Part shown: positions 8,797 to 16,980 of the stretch, piece by piece
How positions within the stretch are numbered: the stretch's first letter is position 1
Layout: every line of letters begins with the position of its first letter
Source of the DNA: Streptomyces lacrimifluminis
GTDB taxonomy: Bacteria; Actinomycetota; Actinomycetes; Streptomycetales; Streptomycetaceae
Assembly (NCBI RefSeq): GCF_014646095.1
Contig: NZ_BMMU01000002.1
Location: 62,001-126,000, forward strand
Direction of reading: 5' to 3'
DNA length: 64,000 nt
Translations under genes and position numbers: made by a program
The notes under the pieces: generated by a model
What the model was told of the DNA's origin: nothing
What the model saw: the letters and a program-made list of their open reading frames with translations, nothing else
Database searches by the model: none

Positions 8797-9480
8797 ATGG
8801 CCCGATCAGCTCCACGCGCCCTCGCCGCGCTACGTCTGCGCCCGGCGAAGGCCGAGAGCAAGCCGCCCGAGGTTCCACCGAAGGCCGCGCCCAAGTCGCC
8901 ACCGAAGTCCACGCCCAAGTTGTCGTCGAAGTTCTCGTCGAAGTTCTCGTCGAAGTTCTCGTCTCGGAAGGCCCCGAAGGCCGCCCCGGAGCCGCCCAAG
9001 CAGGCCAGGCCGAAGCGTCGGCCGTTCGCCTTCCTGGCCCGGGTGCTGACGATCCTGTGCGCCTTCGTGTTCATGGTGGCGTTCGCCGTGATCCTGGCCC
9101 GGCTGACCCTTGAGCCGTCCCCGGCGTCCGTGGCACTGACCCACACCAACTTCCATCCGGGCCGCTCGCTGCGTGCCTACCTCGACCAGCCCGAAATGCG
9201 GGACGCCATCAAGCAGATCGGCGGAAACCTGCTGCTCGGCGTGCCCTTCGGCATCCTCATGCCCGTCATCGCACCCCGGACACGGGGAGTTCTGCGGGTG
9301 GTGTTCCTCACCGCGACCGTCATGCTCATGGTCGAGGTGGCCCAGGGCGCGTTGATCACCGGACGCGCCTTCGACGTCGACGACGTCATCCTCAACACCA
9401 CGGGCGCGCTCATCGGTTACCTGCTCATCGGCCGACGGCTCAGCCGCGCGGTGCACGCGCCCAAACGACAGCGGGCGTAG
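8797..9480 (+). CDS. VanZ family membrane protein with Lys/Ser/Pro-rich N-terminus
   Basis: A ~227-residue protein. The first ~75 residues are basic and low-complexity (PPKAAPKSPPK, then FSSK repeated three times). Then follow a transmembrane segment (LTILCAFVFMVAFAVILA) and a VanZ-like domain: IGGNLLLGVPFGILMPVI, EVAQGALITGRAFDVDDVILNTTGALIGYLL. The VanZ motif E-x(n)-GR-x-FDVDDVILN is complete. VanZ relatives confer low-level teicoplanin tolerance in enterococci; in actinomycetes their role is unclear and probably concerns the envelope. The ATG at 8797 is preferred to the upstream in-frame start at 8731 because GGAGG at 8786-8790 lies six bases before it. The FSSK repeats derive from a 12-bp tandem repeat at about 8926-8961. 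Confidence 0.82.
   Translation: MARSAPRALAALRLRPAKAESKPPEVPPKAAPKSPPKSTPKLSSKFSSKFSSKFSSRKAPKAAPEPPKQARPKRRPFAFLARVLTILCAFVFMVAFAVILARLTLEPSPASVALTHTNFHPGRSLRAYLDQPEMRDAIKQIGGNLLLGVPFGILMPVIAPRTRGVLRVVFLTATVMLMVEVAQGALITGRAFDVDDVILNTTGALIGYLLIGRRLSRAVHAPKRQRA
8926..8961. repeat. 12-bp tandem repeat inside the VanZ gene
   Basis: The unit CGAAGTTCTCGT is present three times in a row with a partial upstream copy, encoding FSSK repeats. The copy number could vary without frameshift because the unit is a multiple of three. Confidence 0.8.
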
Positions 9481-9511
9481 CCCGGGCCGCCCACCGGCCC
9501 ACCGAGGCCGG

Positions 9512-9757
9512 CTACCTCGACCTCGACCTCGTCCAGGTGAATTTGTCGCCGCCGACCCAGCGGACCGTGTCCGGATCATCCAGATCATGAACCGTGATTC
9601 CCTTCGCGGCGGCGACCCTCAGCACATCCGTGAGCGTCCGCGCCGATCCGACCACCTCACCGTCGATCTCCACGATCCGGAACGGCGGGACGCCCGGCTG
9701 CACCCCGAGCACCATGATCCGCGGATGGGACATGTAAGGGCTCGTTATTTCGGTCAT
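9512..9757 (-). CDS. Small conserved hypothetical protein
   Basis: An 81-residue protein of unknown function. It reads as a compact alpha/beta domain: PFRIVEIDGEVVGSARTLTDVLRVAAAKGITVHDLDDPDTVRWVGGDKFTWT. Codon use and composition are normal for the genus. A second possible start is the ATG at 9733. Neither start has a clear ribosome-binding site, and a -10-like sequence just upstream of 9757 suggests a leaderless message. It is divergent from the PHP-domain gene. No domain assignment was possible. Confidence 0.65.
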   Translation of the reverse strand: MTEITSPYMSHPRIMVLGVQPGVPPFRIVEIDGEVVGSARTLTDVLRVAAAKGITVHDLDDPDTVRWVGGDKFTWTRSRSR

Positions 9758-9880
9758 ACATCGAGCGTAGAGCGAATCCGGCCATCACGTACCGGCCACG
9801 GACGGTTCCGGAACCGTTACCTCCGCATCTCCGTGGTGCGGACCCGCCGAGCCCGCGCGACGCTGGAGGCGGAGGTGACG

Positions 9881-10993
9881 ATGGGCATGGCGATGGATCC
9901 CGTCGAGGCGCTGGACCGGATCGCCTTCCTGCTGGAGCGCTCCTTGGCGCCCACGTATCGCGTACGTGCGTTCCGTACCGCGATCGACGTGCTCACGGAG
10001 CTGTCCACGGACGAGATACGGCAGCGAGCCGAGGCCGGCACCCTGGAGTCCCTCAAGGGCATCGGCCCGAAAACCGCGCAGGTGGTGCGAGAGGCACTGG
10101 CCGGGCAGGTGCCCGCCTACCTGGAGAAGCTGGAACGCGAGCAGGGGGTGACCCCGCCTCTGCGCGACGGGGAGCGGCTGCGGGCGCTGCTGCGCGGGGA
10201 CTGCCATCTGCACTCCGACTGGTCGGACGGCGGCAGCCCGGTCGAGGAGATGGGCCGCACCGCGGCGCGGCTCGGGCACGAGTGGGCCGTGCTCACCGAT
10301 CACTCGCCGCGTCTCACGATCGCGAACGGTCTGTCCGCCGACCGGTTGCGCGAACAGTTGGCCCTGGTCGAGGAACTCAACGCGACCTGGGCGCCGTTCA
10401 GACTGCTCACCGGCATCGAGTGCGACATCCTCGACGACGGCTCCCTGGACCAGGAACCGGAACTCCTGGACCTGCTGGACGTCGTGGTCGTGTCCGTGCA
10501 CTCCAAGCTGCGCATGGACGCGCGTTCGATGACCCGCCGGATGGTGGCCGCCGTACGCAATCCGCACTCGGACGTGCTCGGGCACTGCACCGGGCGGCTG
10601 CTCGTCGGACCGGAGCCCCGGGGTGGCGGTGGCGGGCGGGGCAAACGGGGCGGGGGCCGTGCGCGGCCCGAGTCGGAGTTCGACGCGGACGCGGTGTTCG
10701 CCGCCTGCGCAGACACGGGCACGGCCGTGGAGATCAACAGCCGGCCCGAGCGGCTCGATCCACCGCGTCGGCTGCTGCGGCAGGCCGTGGCGGCGGGCGT
10801 GCTGTTCTCCATCGACACCGACGCGCACGCGCCCGGCCAGCTGGACTGGCAGATCCACGGCTGCGCCCGCGCCGAGGAGTGCGGCGTACCGGCCGAGCGG
10901 GTGGTCACGACCTGGCCGGTGGACGACCTGCTGGCCTGGACACGGGAGCGCGGGCTGCCGCCGGGTCCCGGGGCGGGTGGCGGAGCGACTTGA
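9881..10993 (+). CDS. PHP domain phosphoesterase with N-terminal helix-hairpin-helix region
   Basis: A ~370-residue protein built like the non-polymerase parts of family X DNA polymerases. An N-terminal helical region (residues ~1-80) contains SLKGIGPKTAQVVREAL, a helix-hairpin-helix DNA-binding motif. A PHP metal-dependent phosphoesterase domain follows. Metal-ligand motifs are GDCHLHSDWSDGGSPVEEM, LTDHSPR, GIECDILDDG, VSVHSK, GHCTGR and IDTDAHAPGQLDW. A nuclease or phosphatase role in DNA repair is plausible. The ATG at 9881 follows GGAGG at 9871-9875. The in-frame extension back to 9587 overlaps the divergent gene and lacks domain support. A Gly/Arg-rich insert near residue 250 lies between PHP strands. 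Confidence 0.82.
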   Translation: MGMAMDPVEALDRIAFLLERSLAPTYRVRAFRTAIDVLTELSTDEIRQRAEAGTLESLKGIGPKTAQVVREALAGQVPAYLEKLEREQGVTPPLRDGERLRALLRGDCHLHSDWSDGGSPVEEMGRTAARLGHEWAVLTDHSPRLTIANGLSADRLREQLALVEELNATWAPFRLLTGIECDILDDGSLDQEPELLDLLDVVVVSVHSKLRMDARSMTRRMVAAVRNPHSDVLGHCTGRLLVGPEPRGGGGGRGKRGGGRARPESEFDADAVFAACADTGTAVEINSRPERLDPPRRLLRQAVAAGVLFSIDTDAHAPGQLDWQIHGCARAEECGVPAERVVTTWPVDDLLAWTRERGLPPGPGAGGGAT

Positions 10994-11007
10994 CTTCGAG
11001 CGCGCTC

Positions 11008-11124
11008 CAGGACGAGCGCAGCGGCGTACGGGACTACGCGGTCGACGCCGGGCAGGCGGCGCGCCTGTGGGAGCTGTCGGCGCGACTGACCGGGATCGAC
11101 GCGTTCGAGGCCTGGCCACTGGAC
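11008..11124 (+). pseudogene. Short-chain dehydrogenase C-terminal fragment
   Basis: Directly after the PHP stop, a plus-strand frame reads GVRDYAVDAGQAARLWELSARLTGIDAF. This resembles the last ~30 residues of Streptomyces SDR oxidoreductases, which typically end with a YALDP..AARLWELSxxLTGV pattern. No Rossmann fold or active site is present upstream. It appears to be the remnant left by a deletion. The fragment runs into the terminator zone of the convergent phosphotransferase gene. Confidence 0.45.
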
Positions 11125-11137
11125 CCTGGACCAGTGA

Positions 11138-12118
11138 TCAGGAGGACCCTGCGTCGAGTGTCGAGCCGCGCACCTCATCCAACGCATCGATCAGCGCAGG
11201 CCCCACCGCCTCCCGCGTCCACCGCACGCGCTCCTCGCCGACAGCCCGCGGCACCGTCTCGGTCAGCATGATCAGGTACAGGTAGGCGCGGTACAGAGCA
11301 AGCCGCCGACAGGTCGCCTCGTCGAACCCGACGCGCCCGCCCGCTTCCCGGTAACCCCTCAGAAACGCCTCGTCGCCCCTGATGTCCCCCAGCAGGGCCA
11401 GTGACACGAAGTCGGCCACCTGGTCGCCCCAGAACATGCGCTCACCGTCGATGAGTCCGCCGATCCGGGGCGCCCCCGCCGCCCGGTCCACCAGGATGTT
11501 CCCCTGCCAGAGATCGAAGTGGACCAGCCGGGGAACGGTGACCTCGTCGAGCGCGCCGTACGCGCCCCGGACGGTACGGGCCACCTCGTCCACCGGAACC
11601 GGCAGCCAGGCGTCGTAGCGAACGGCGTCGTCGAGCACGGCGTCGAGCATCCCGGTGAAGGCCGTACGCCAGTCGGGTGCAAGCGGGCCGAGGGCTCCGG
11701 AGGGATAGCCGAAGGCGGGCCCGGTGACCTGGTGCAAGCGGGCCACCAGGCCGCCGAGTTCAGCTCTCAGCAGCGCCCGGTCGGCGTCGGTCGTGGAGTC
11801 GTCCCAGGGGGTGCCCGGGCAGGCGGTCATCAGCAGATGACCGTCCCCCACGGACACGACACTCGGCGCCGGTATGCCGACCGTGCCGGCGGCTCGGTAG
11901 AACTCCGCCTCGGAGACGAGCAGTTGGGCCTCGTGGCGCAGCCCCGGCACCGTTTCCGGCGGCGGGATCTTCAGGACGTACCTGCCGCCGTCGACCAGCC
12001 GGAGTTCCTCGACGGTGTTGTACGTCCCGCCGGTGAGGGGACGGCAGTCCGCGAGACGGTCCGGGGACAGCCCCGCCGATACGAGGACCTGCCCGGCCCG
12101 CTCCCACGAATCGGTCAC
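11138..12118 (-). CDS. Aminoglycoside phosphotransferase-like (fructosamine/APH family) kinase
   Basis: A ~326-residue protein with the eukaryotic-like kinase fold of the APH/fructosamine kinase group. It shows GGTYNTVEELRLVDGGRYVLKIPPPE (nucleotide loop and Lys), an acidic helix region, the catalytic loop LVHFDLWQGNILVD and the metal-binding LIDGERMFWGDQVADF. It would phosphorylate a small hydroxylated or amino substrate. Most chromosomal members are metabolic enzymes or of unknown function rather than resistance genes. The GTG at 12118 is chosen because GGGGAGG lies just upstream; the frame extends further but without family similarity. Confidence 0.8.
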   Translation of the reverse strand: MTDSWERAGQVLVSAGLSPDRLADCRPLTGGTYNTVEELRLVDGGRYVLKIPPPETVPGLRHEAQLLVSEAEFYRAAGTVGIPAPSVVSVGDGHLLMTACPGTPWDDSTTDADRALLRAELGGLVARLHQVTGPAFGYPSGALGPLAPDWRTAFTGMLDAVLDDAVRYDAWLPVPVDEVARTVRGAYGALDEVTVPRLVHFDLWQGNILVDRAAGAPRIGGLIDGERMFWGDQVADFVSLALLGDIRGDEAFLRGYREAGGRVGFDEATCRRLALYRAYLYLIMLTETVPRAVGEERVRWTREAVGPALIDALDEVRGSTLDAGSS

Positions 12119-12240
12119 CGTCCGCCTCCCCTGCCTCGACCAGCCGTGCCCGCACCCTGCGTGAGGCACTGGAACAGGGTACGGAACGTGCTGTCGGCCG
12201 TACTCGCCCGCCGCCGAACGGACCCCGGGCGCGAGGGAGG

Positions 12241-13101
12241 CTAGGCCGAGCAGGCGGTCCCGGCGCCCTCGGGGGCGCCGAACCGGGCAAGGCAGTGCCA
12301 CACCATCTTCAGGTGCTGGAGTTCATGGCGTCCGGTGCGGGCCGCGTCGCCGATGATCCGTGGGTCGAGGCGGCCGTCCTCGGCGATCCGGGCGCCCAGC
12401 TCGACGTACTCGGGTCCGCGGTAGTCGACGTGGCGGCGCAACTCCCCTACGGAGAGCCGGTATCCAGGGTGCCATTCGAGCGGTACGGGCAGGGTGCGGG
12501 CCGCCTTCTCCACCGGGGTGCCGCGATAGCTCGCGTCGAGGACCAGCGCCTCGACGTCCCGGGCGAGTGCGACGGGGCCGTGCACCTGGGCCTCGATGTA
12601 GTCGTTGAGTGCGTCCTGGGTGTCCGCCTCGGCGAGGGCGACGAGAGACATACCGGCGGCGACCCCGAAGTGGTCGGGTTCGGCCGCGCTGTCCGGGTAG
12701 CAGAAGGTGGCCCGCGCCAGCGTCGCGCCGGTCAGCCGGAAGTGCGAGGAACCGAATCTCGGGGCGGCGCCCACGACTTGGCGACGGAAGTTCAACGCGC
12801 CGTACACCGGGCGCCGGTGGGCGGGGGCAGTGTCGTACGCCCCGGCGAACATCCGGCTCTCCCAGCGCCAGCGGTCGCCGCCGGGACGGGCGGTGAGTCC
12901 GCCGTTGCTGGTACCGGTGACGAACTGCGAGCGGTAGAAGCCGTCCTGCGCCAGAGCCCGCAACAGAGGCAGTTCGCGGACCGTTCGGTCGGGGTGGAAG
13001 TTGAGGGTCACCCTGAGGTCCGGCGGTACGGCCGGGCCGGTGGAGAGGGCGGCGACATGCCGGAGGGCCTGTGTGTGCGCGGAATCGGGGTCGTCCACCA
13101 T
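12241..13101 (-). CDS. DUF3626 domain protein
   Basis: A 286-residue protein matching the DUF3626 family, which is of unknown function and common in Streptomyces. Characteristic strings are RVTLNFHPDRTV, FYRSQFVTGTSNGGLTARPGGDRWRWESRMFAGAYD, PVYGALNFRRQVVGAAPRFGSSHFRL and LDASYRGTPVEKAA. The spread of conserved Arg, Asp and His residues suggests an enzyme, possibly acting on nucleotides or nucleic acid, but this is speculation. It shares direction with the downstream phosphotransferase gene across a 122-bp gap, so co-transcription is uncertain. Confidence 0.82.
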   Translation of the reverse strand: MVDDPDSAHTQALRHVAALSTGPAVPPDLRVTLNFHPDRTVRELPLLRALAQDGFYRSQFVTGTSNGGLTARPGGDRWRWESRMFAGAYDTAPAHRRPVYGALNFRRQVVGAAPRFGSSHFRLTGATLARATFCYPDSAAEPDHFGVAAGMSLVALAEADTQDALNDYIEAQVHGPVALARDVEALVLDASYRGTPVEKAARTLPVPLEWHPGYRLSVGELRRHVDYRGPEYVELGARIAEDGRLDPRIIGDAARTGRHELQHLKMVWHCLARFGAPEGAGTACSA

Positions 13102-13263
13102 GCGCTCCAGGAGATCATCCGGCGGCTCCGAAGATCCACGATTTCTTGGTCAACGAGCGAAACATCCCTGATCGCGTGAGGAATGCCTCCCTCCGCATGC
13201 AGCGCGCTCGGGGACTTCGGTGAGTAGGCTCGGTCGTTTGTCGGAAAGGAGGCGTGCGCGCGC

Positions 13264-14511
13264 ATGCGAGTGGTACCTGGTGAGTGGACGGCTTCCGTCG
13301 TCCGGTTCGTACGAAAGCGCCGCGAGCCCGTGGTCGTGCAGTCCCTGCGGTCGGCGGCAGCCGCCACGATCGCCTACGTCGTCGCGCTCCGCTTCAGTCC
13401 CGAGGCCGCGCCTCTCACCGCTCCGCTGACCGCGCTCCTGGTCGTCCAGGTCACCCTCTACGCCACGATCACCACGGGCATCCGACGGGTGAACTCCGTG
13501 GTCACCGGGGTCGTCATCGCGATCGGTTTCAGTGTGCTGGTGGGCCTGACGTGGTGGAGCCTGGGGCTGATCATCCTGGCCTCGCTCGCGGTCGGGCATC
13601 TGGTGCGGGTCAGTGAGTTCGTGCCCGAGGTGGCGATCAGCGCGATGCTGGTGCTGGGGGTCACCCGGGTCGGGGACACGGCCTGGGCGCGGGTGCTGGA
13701 GACCCTGATCGGCGCGGTCGTCGGGCTCGCCTTCAACCTGCTGCTCGCTCCCCCGGTGTGGGTGGACGCGGCCGGGGAGTCCATCGAGGGTCTGGCGCGC
13801 CGGGTACGGCAGTTGATGCTGCGCATGGGCGAGGAGGCCGCCGGCCGCACCCCCGTCGACCACGCGACCGCCCGTCTGCACGAGGCCCGTCGGCTCGATC
13901 ACGACATCGTGGAGGTGGACGCGGCCCTGAAACAGGCCGAGGACAGCCTGCGGCTCAATCCGCGCGTCCGGGAGGGCCTGCTGCACCGGGTGGTGCTGCG
14001 GACCGGCCTGGACACGCTGGAGATCTGCACGGTCGTCCTGCGTGTCCTCGCCCGCAGTCTCACCGACCTGGCCAAGGAACGGGAACCCGACCCGCTGTTC
14101 GCCCCGGAGACGGGCGCCGCGCTGGAGCGACTGCTGGCCGAGATCGCCGACGCAGTTGTCAGTTTCGCGGTGCTCGTCACCACCGACGTCAGTGTCAGCG
14201 CCGAGTCGGCGGAGTCCCGGCTCGCCACCGAGCTCCGGGCCGCGACAGCCACCCGCGACAAGCTGGCCCAGCTGCTCCTGGCGGAAGTCCAGCACGACGC
14301 GGGCCAGTGGCAGCTGCACGGGGCCGTCCTGACCGAGGTCAACCGCATCCTCGACGAGCTGGACACCGAGCACCGCTCCCGGCGGCTGCTGGAGGAGCTG
14401 GACCGCTGTACCCGGGAGGAGCGGGAGCGGATGCCCTGGGTGACCCGGCTGCGGAAGTACGTGCGAGTGCCGGGCAGGAACCACGAGGCGGTGTCACGTC
14501 GTTCTATGTGA
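13264..14511 (+). CDS. FUSC/aromatic acid exporter-like membrane protein
   Basis: A 415-residue protein with an N-terminal membrane domain of about six helices (SAAAATIAYVVALRF; TALLVVQVTLYATITTG; TGVVIAIGFSVLVGLTWW; LGLIILASLAVGHLV; ISAMLVLGVT; LIGAVVGLAFNLLLAPPVWV). A long helical, coiled-coil-prone cytoplasmic C-terminal half of ~230 residues follows. This is the layout of the FUSC/ArAE (DUF939) family, which includes fusaric-acid and aromatic-acid efflux proteins. The substrate is unknown. Its last codons overlap a palindrome (14506-14522). Confidence 0.8.
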   Translation: MRVVPGEWTASVVRFVRKRREPVVVQSLRSAAAATIAYVVALRFSPEAAPLTAPLTALLVVQVTLYATITTGIRRVNSVVTGVVIAIGFSVLVGLTWWSLGLIILASLAVGHLVRVSEFVPEVAISAMLVLGVTRVGDTAWARVLETLIGAVVGLAFNLLLAPPVWVDAAGESIEGLARRVRQLMLRMGEEAAGRTPVDHATARLHEARRLDHDIVEVDAALKQAEDSLRLNPRVREGLLHRVVLRTGLDTLEICTVVLRVLARSLTDLAKEREPDPLFAPETGAALERLLAEIADAVVSFAVLVTTDVSVSAESAESRLATELRAATATRDKLAQLLLAEVQHDAGQWQLHGAVLTEVNRILDELDTEHRSRRLLEELDRCTREERERMPWVTRLRKYVRVPGRNHEAVSRRSM

Positions 14512-14535
14512 CGACGTCACATGGGGAAGTCACAT
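14506..14535. promoter_or_regulatory. GTCACAT palindrome/repeat cluster
   Basis: ATGTGACG-A-CGTCACAT (14506-14522) is a perfect odd palindrome overlapping the FUSC stop codon. A further GTCACAT lies at 14529-14535 and GTCACGTC at 14493-14500. It lies 37 bp upstream of the next start, so it may be an operator for that gene. Confidence 0.4.
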
Positions 14536-14571
14536 GGGACAGGACGACGACCGAAGGTGAGGGGGCTGCGC

Positions 14572-15609
14572 ATGGATGACTCCGGTGTGCGGATCGACGG
14601 GAACACACTGCGGCTGCCGGGCGGTGTGGCCGTACGGTTCATCCGCACCCTGCGTCTGCCGGAGACCGGCACGCATCCGCTGCCGCCGGGGCTCGGCGAG
14701 TTCCCGGTCCGGCGGGTCGCCGACTACGCCGACACGGTGCCGGAGGCCTGGCGGGCGCGCGGTGGGGTGCTGCTGCCGGTGTATCTGCGCGAGGCGATGT
14801 GGCTGAGCTTCGGGGGCACGACACAGCCCGCCGCGTTGCAGGTGGGCGTGGGCAAGGTGTGCGCGGTGTCGGGCGAGCCGTGGAGCGGCCGGCTGTCGAG
14901 GAAGCCGCAGAACTACGTGGTGCTGCCGCGACAGCCCTGGCTGGACGGCATCAACTCGGGCAAGGGCACGGTCCGCCAGTTCGTGGCGGTGCCGCTCGGG
15001 CTGGGCGCGACCGTCGAGGGCCAGGTCACGGGCGAGGAGGTGTGGGGCGGCGTACAGCTCCAGTCGTTCCCGCTGACCGACGCGGAACTGGCGAAGTGGC
15101 GCGAGGAGGAACGGCGTCGGGCGGAACGGGCGGCGGCGATTCCGGTCGGGGGGTACGGCGGGGCCGTACCCATGGCACCCATGGCGATGGCCGCCCCGGC
15201 TGCGCCCGGTGGCACGGCGGGGCCGCAGCGGTCGGGGGCGGCGATGGGTCTGGGCGTCGGCGGATCCATGCGCCAGGAGGTCTACCGGGACGACCGGCCG
15301 CTCACGGCGTGGTCCGAGCACCCTGCCGGCCGCGTGTTCGTGCACCTCGTGACGCCGCCCGAGTGGCGCCGCATCACCGGCGAGGCGCCGCCACCGTCAC
15401 CCGTGGACCGTGCTGCGTACACACAGGCCGGTCTGCCCTGGTTCGACTACTTCGACCAGGACGCCGAGGACCTCTCCCCGACGGACCCCCTGGCGGCCGT
15501 GCAACCGGTCGGCGACTGGCTCGGCGACGACCACGATCCCTGGCAGACGCCGTCACCCGGGCAGGTGAAGCCGCTGACGGGGAAGCCGGTGGAGGACGGG
15601 GACTGGTAA
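14572..15609 (+). CDS. Conserved hypothetical protein (~345 aa)
   Basis: No named domain was recognised. The first ~180 residues form a compact conserved part (GGVAVRFIRTLRLPETGTHPLPPGLGEFPVRRVADY, VLLPVYLREAMWLSF, NYVVLPRQPWLDGI). Similar hypothetical proteins occur across bacteria. A linker rich in Ala/Met/Gly/Pro (residues ~205-240) joins a C-terminal part with RPLTAWSEHPAGRVFVHLVTPPEWRRITGE and a Pro/Asp-rich tail. There is no signal peptide or transmembrane helix, so it should be cytosolic. The ATG at 14572 is chosen because the conserved region starts right after it; an in-frame ATG at 14521 falls inside the palindrome. Confidence 0.7.
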   Translation: MDDSGVRIDGNTLRLPGGVAVRFIRTLRLPETGTHPLPPGLGEFPVRRVADYADTVPEAWRARGGVLLPVYLREAMWLSFGGTTQPAALQVGVGKVCAVSGEPWSGRLSRKPQNYVVLPRQPWLDGINSGKGTVRQFVAVPLGLGATVEGQVTGEEVWGGVQLQSFPLTDAELAKWREEERRRAERAAAIPVGGYGGAVPMAPMAMAAPAAPGGTAGPQRSGAAMGLGVGGSMRQEVYRDDRPLTAWSEHPAGRVFVHLVTPPEWRRITGEAPPPSPVDRAAYTQAGLPWFDYFDQDAEDLSPTDPLAAVQPVGDWLGDDHDPWQTPSPGQVKPLTGKPVEDGDW

Positions 15610-15723
15610 GCCCCTGCTTCTCCTGCTTCTCCTGCCTCTGCCACCACCTCCGCCCATATTGCAGTGTGCGCAACGCGCATTGCTCGTCTTGCGTGTGCCG
15701 GGTGATCCGCGTCAGAGTTGCCG

Positions 15724-16980
15724 ATGACGGCTGAGGCGACCGAGACCGGGGGTGCAGGTGTGAGCGGTGGCACGGACCCGGCGCGGGGCGTGCGCGGCGG
15801 CTGGAGCAGGCGGCGGTTCGTGGGTGCGGCGGCGGGGACGGCCGCGACGGCGTCCGTCCCGGCGCGGGCGATGGCGTCCGTCCCGGTGGAGCCCGCCGGC
15901 GCACCGGAACCGCCCGCGCCGGCCACCCCTCGTCCGCCCGCTCCCCGGCCGCTCTTCCTGGGCACCTACACCTCCGTCGAGGGCGGCGGCACCGGCCTCG
16001 GCCTCGCGACCTACGACCCGGCCTCGGGCCGTGTCACCGGCGCCGGAACCCTCACGGGCGTGGGCGACCCGTCCTACCTCGCCGCGCATCCCGACGGGCG
16101 CACCCTGTACGCGGTGAACGAGCGCCTGGACGGCGGTGTGACCGCGATCCGGCTCGGCGGCGAGGGCGAGCAGCATCAGGTGCTCGGCACGCGCGGTACC
16201 GGCGGTGCGGGGCCGTGTCATCTGTCCGCGCATCCGAGCGGGCGGTGGCTGCTCAGCGCCAACTACGGCTCCGGCAGCGTGGCGGTGCACCCCATCGACG
16301 CCTCGGGCGCCCTGGGCGAGCGCACCGACCTGGTCACGCACTCCGGTCCGGCGCCGGGCCCGGGTCAACAGGGCCCGCACGCGCACCAGTTCCTCACCAG
16401 TCCCGACGGCGGTCATGTCCTCGCGGTCGATCTGGGCACTGACACGGTCTACACGTACCGTCTCGACATCGCACGCGGCACGCTCACCGAGGTCGCGCGG
16501 GCCCGGACCCGCCCGGGCGCGGGGCCGCGCCATCTCACCTTCCACCCCGGCGGCCGGTACGCGTACCTCGCCGACGAGGTCGACAACACGGTCGCGGTCT
16601 GCGCCTACTCCCCCGCCACCGGGCGTCTGGACATCGGGGAGCCGCAGTCCACGGGGACGGGTACGGGCACGAGTTACCCGGCCCAGTTCGTGGTGACCGC
16701 GGACGGACGGTACGCGTACCTGGCGAACCGCGGGCACAACAGTCTGACGCGGTACGCGGTGGAGGCGGGCGGTGCCCGTCTCCGGTTCCTCGGCACGGTG
16801 CCCGTCGCCGGCGACTTCCCGCGTCATATCGCCCTGGCGCCGGGCGGGAACCTGCTGTTCGCCGCGAACCAGCGCTCAAGCACGGTCAGCGTCTTTCGCG
16901 TCGACCGCGCGAGCGGTGAACTGCGGCTCACGGGCGAGCCGTTCGCGTCACCCGTCGTCGTCTGTGCGCTGCCGCTGTAG
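15724..16980 (+). CDS. Tat-exported lactonase family beta-propeller protein
   Basis: A ~418-residue seven-bladed propeller of the 6-phosphogluconolactonase/YbhE (lactonase, Pfam 10282-like) family. The N-terminus has a twin-arginine signal (SRRRFVGAAAGTAATASVPARAMA) and then a Pro-rich linker, so the enzyme is secreted. Family repeats include LFLGTYTSVEGGGTGLGLATYD, HPDGRTLYAVNE, GAGPCHLSAHPSGRWLLSANYGSGSVAVHPI, GPHAHQF, GAGPRHLTFHPGGRYAYLADE and FPRHIALAPGGNLLFAANQRS. A GTG at 15760 would place the Tat motif at the normal distance and is an alternative start. The actual substrate is probably not 6-phosphogluconolactone, because the protein is exported. Its 3' end overlaps the convergent DUF2470 gene by 33 bp. 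Confidence 0.82.
   Translation: MTAEATETGGAGVSGGTDPARGVRGGWSRRRFVGAAAGTAATASVPARAMASVPVEPAGAPEPPAPATPRPPAPRPLFLGTYTSVEGGGTGLGLATYDPASGRVTGAGTLTGVGDPSYLAAHPDGRTLYAVNERLDGGVTAIRLGGEGEQHQVLGTRGTGGAGPCHLSAHPSGRWLLSANYGSGSVAVHPIDASGALGERTDLVTHSGPAPGPGQQGPHAHQFLTSPDGGHVLAVDLGTDTVYTYRLDIARGTLTEVARARTRPGAGPRHLTFHPGGRYAYLADEVDNTVAVCAYSPATGRLDIGEPQSTGTGTGTSYPAQFVVTADGRYAYLANRGHNSLTRYAVEAGGARLRFLGTVPVAGDFPRHIALAPGGNLLFAANQRSSTVSVFRVDRASGELRLTGEPFASPVVVCALPL

Noticed and set aside
8926..8961. CRISPR-like short repeats
   Set aside because: The units are directly adjacent with no spacers and lie inside a coding sequence.
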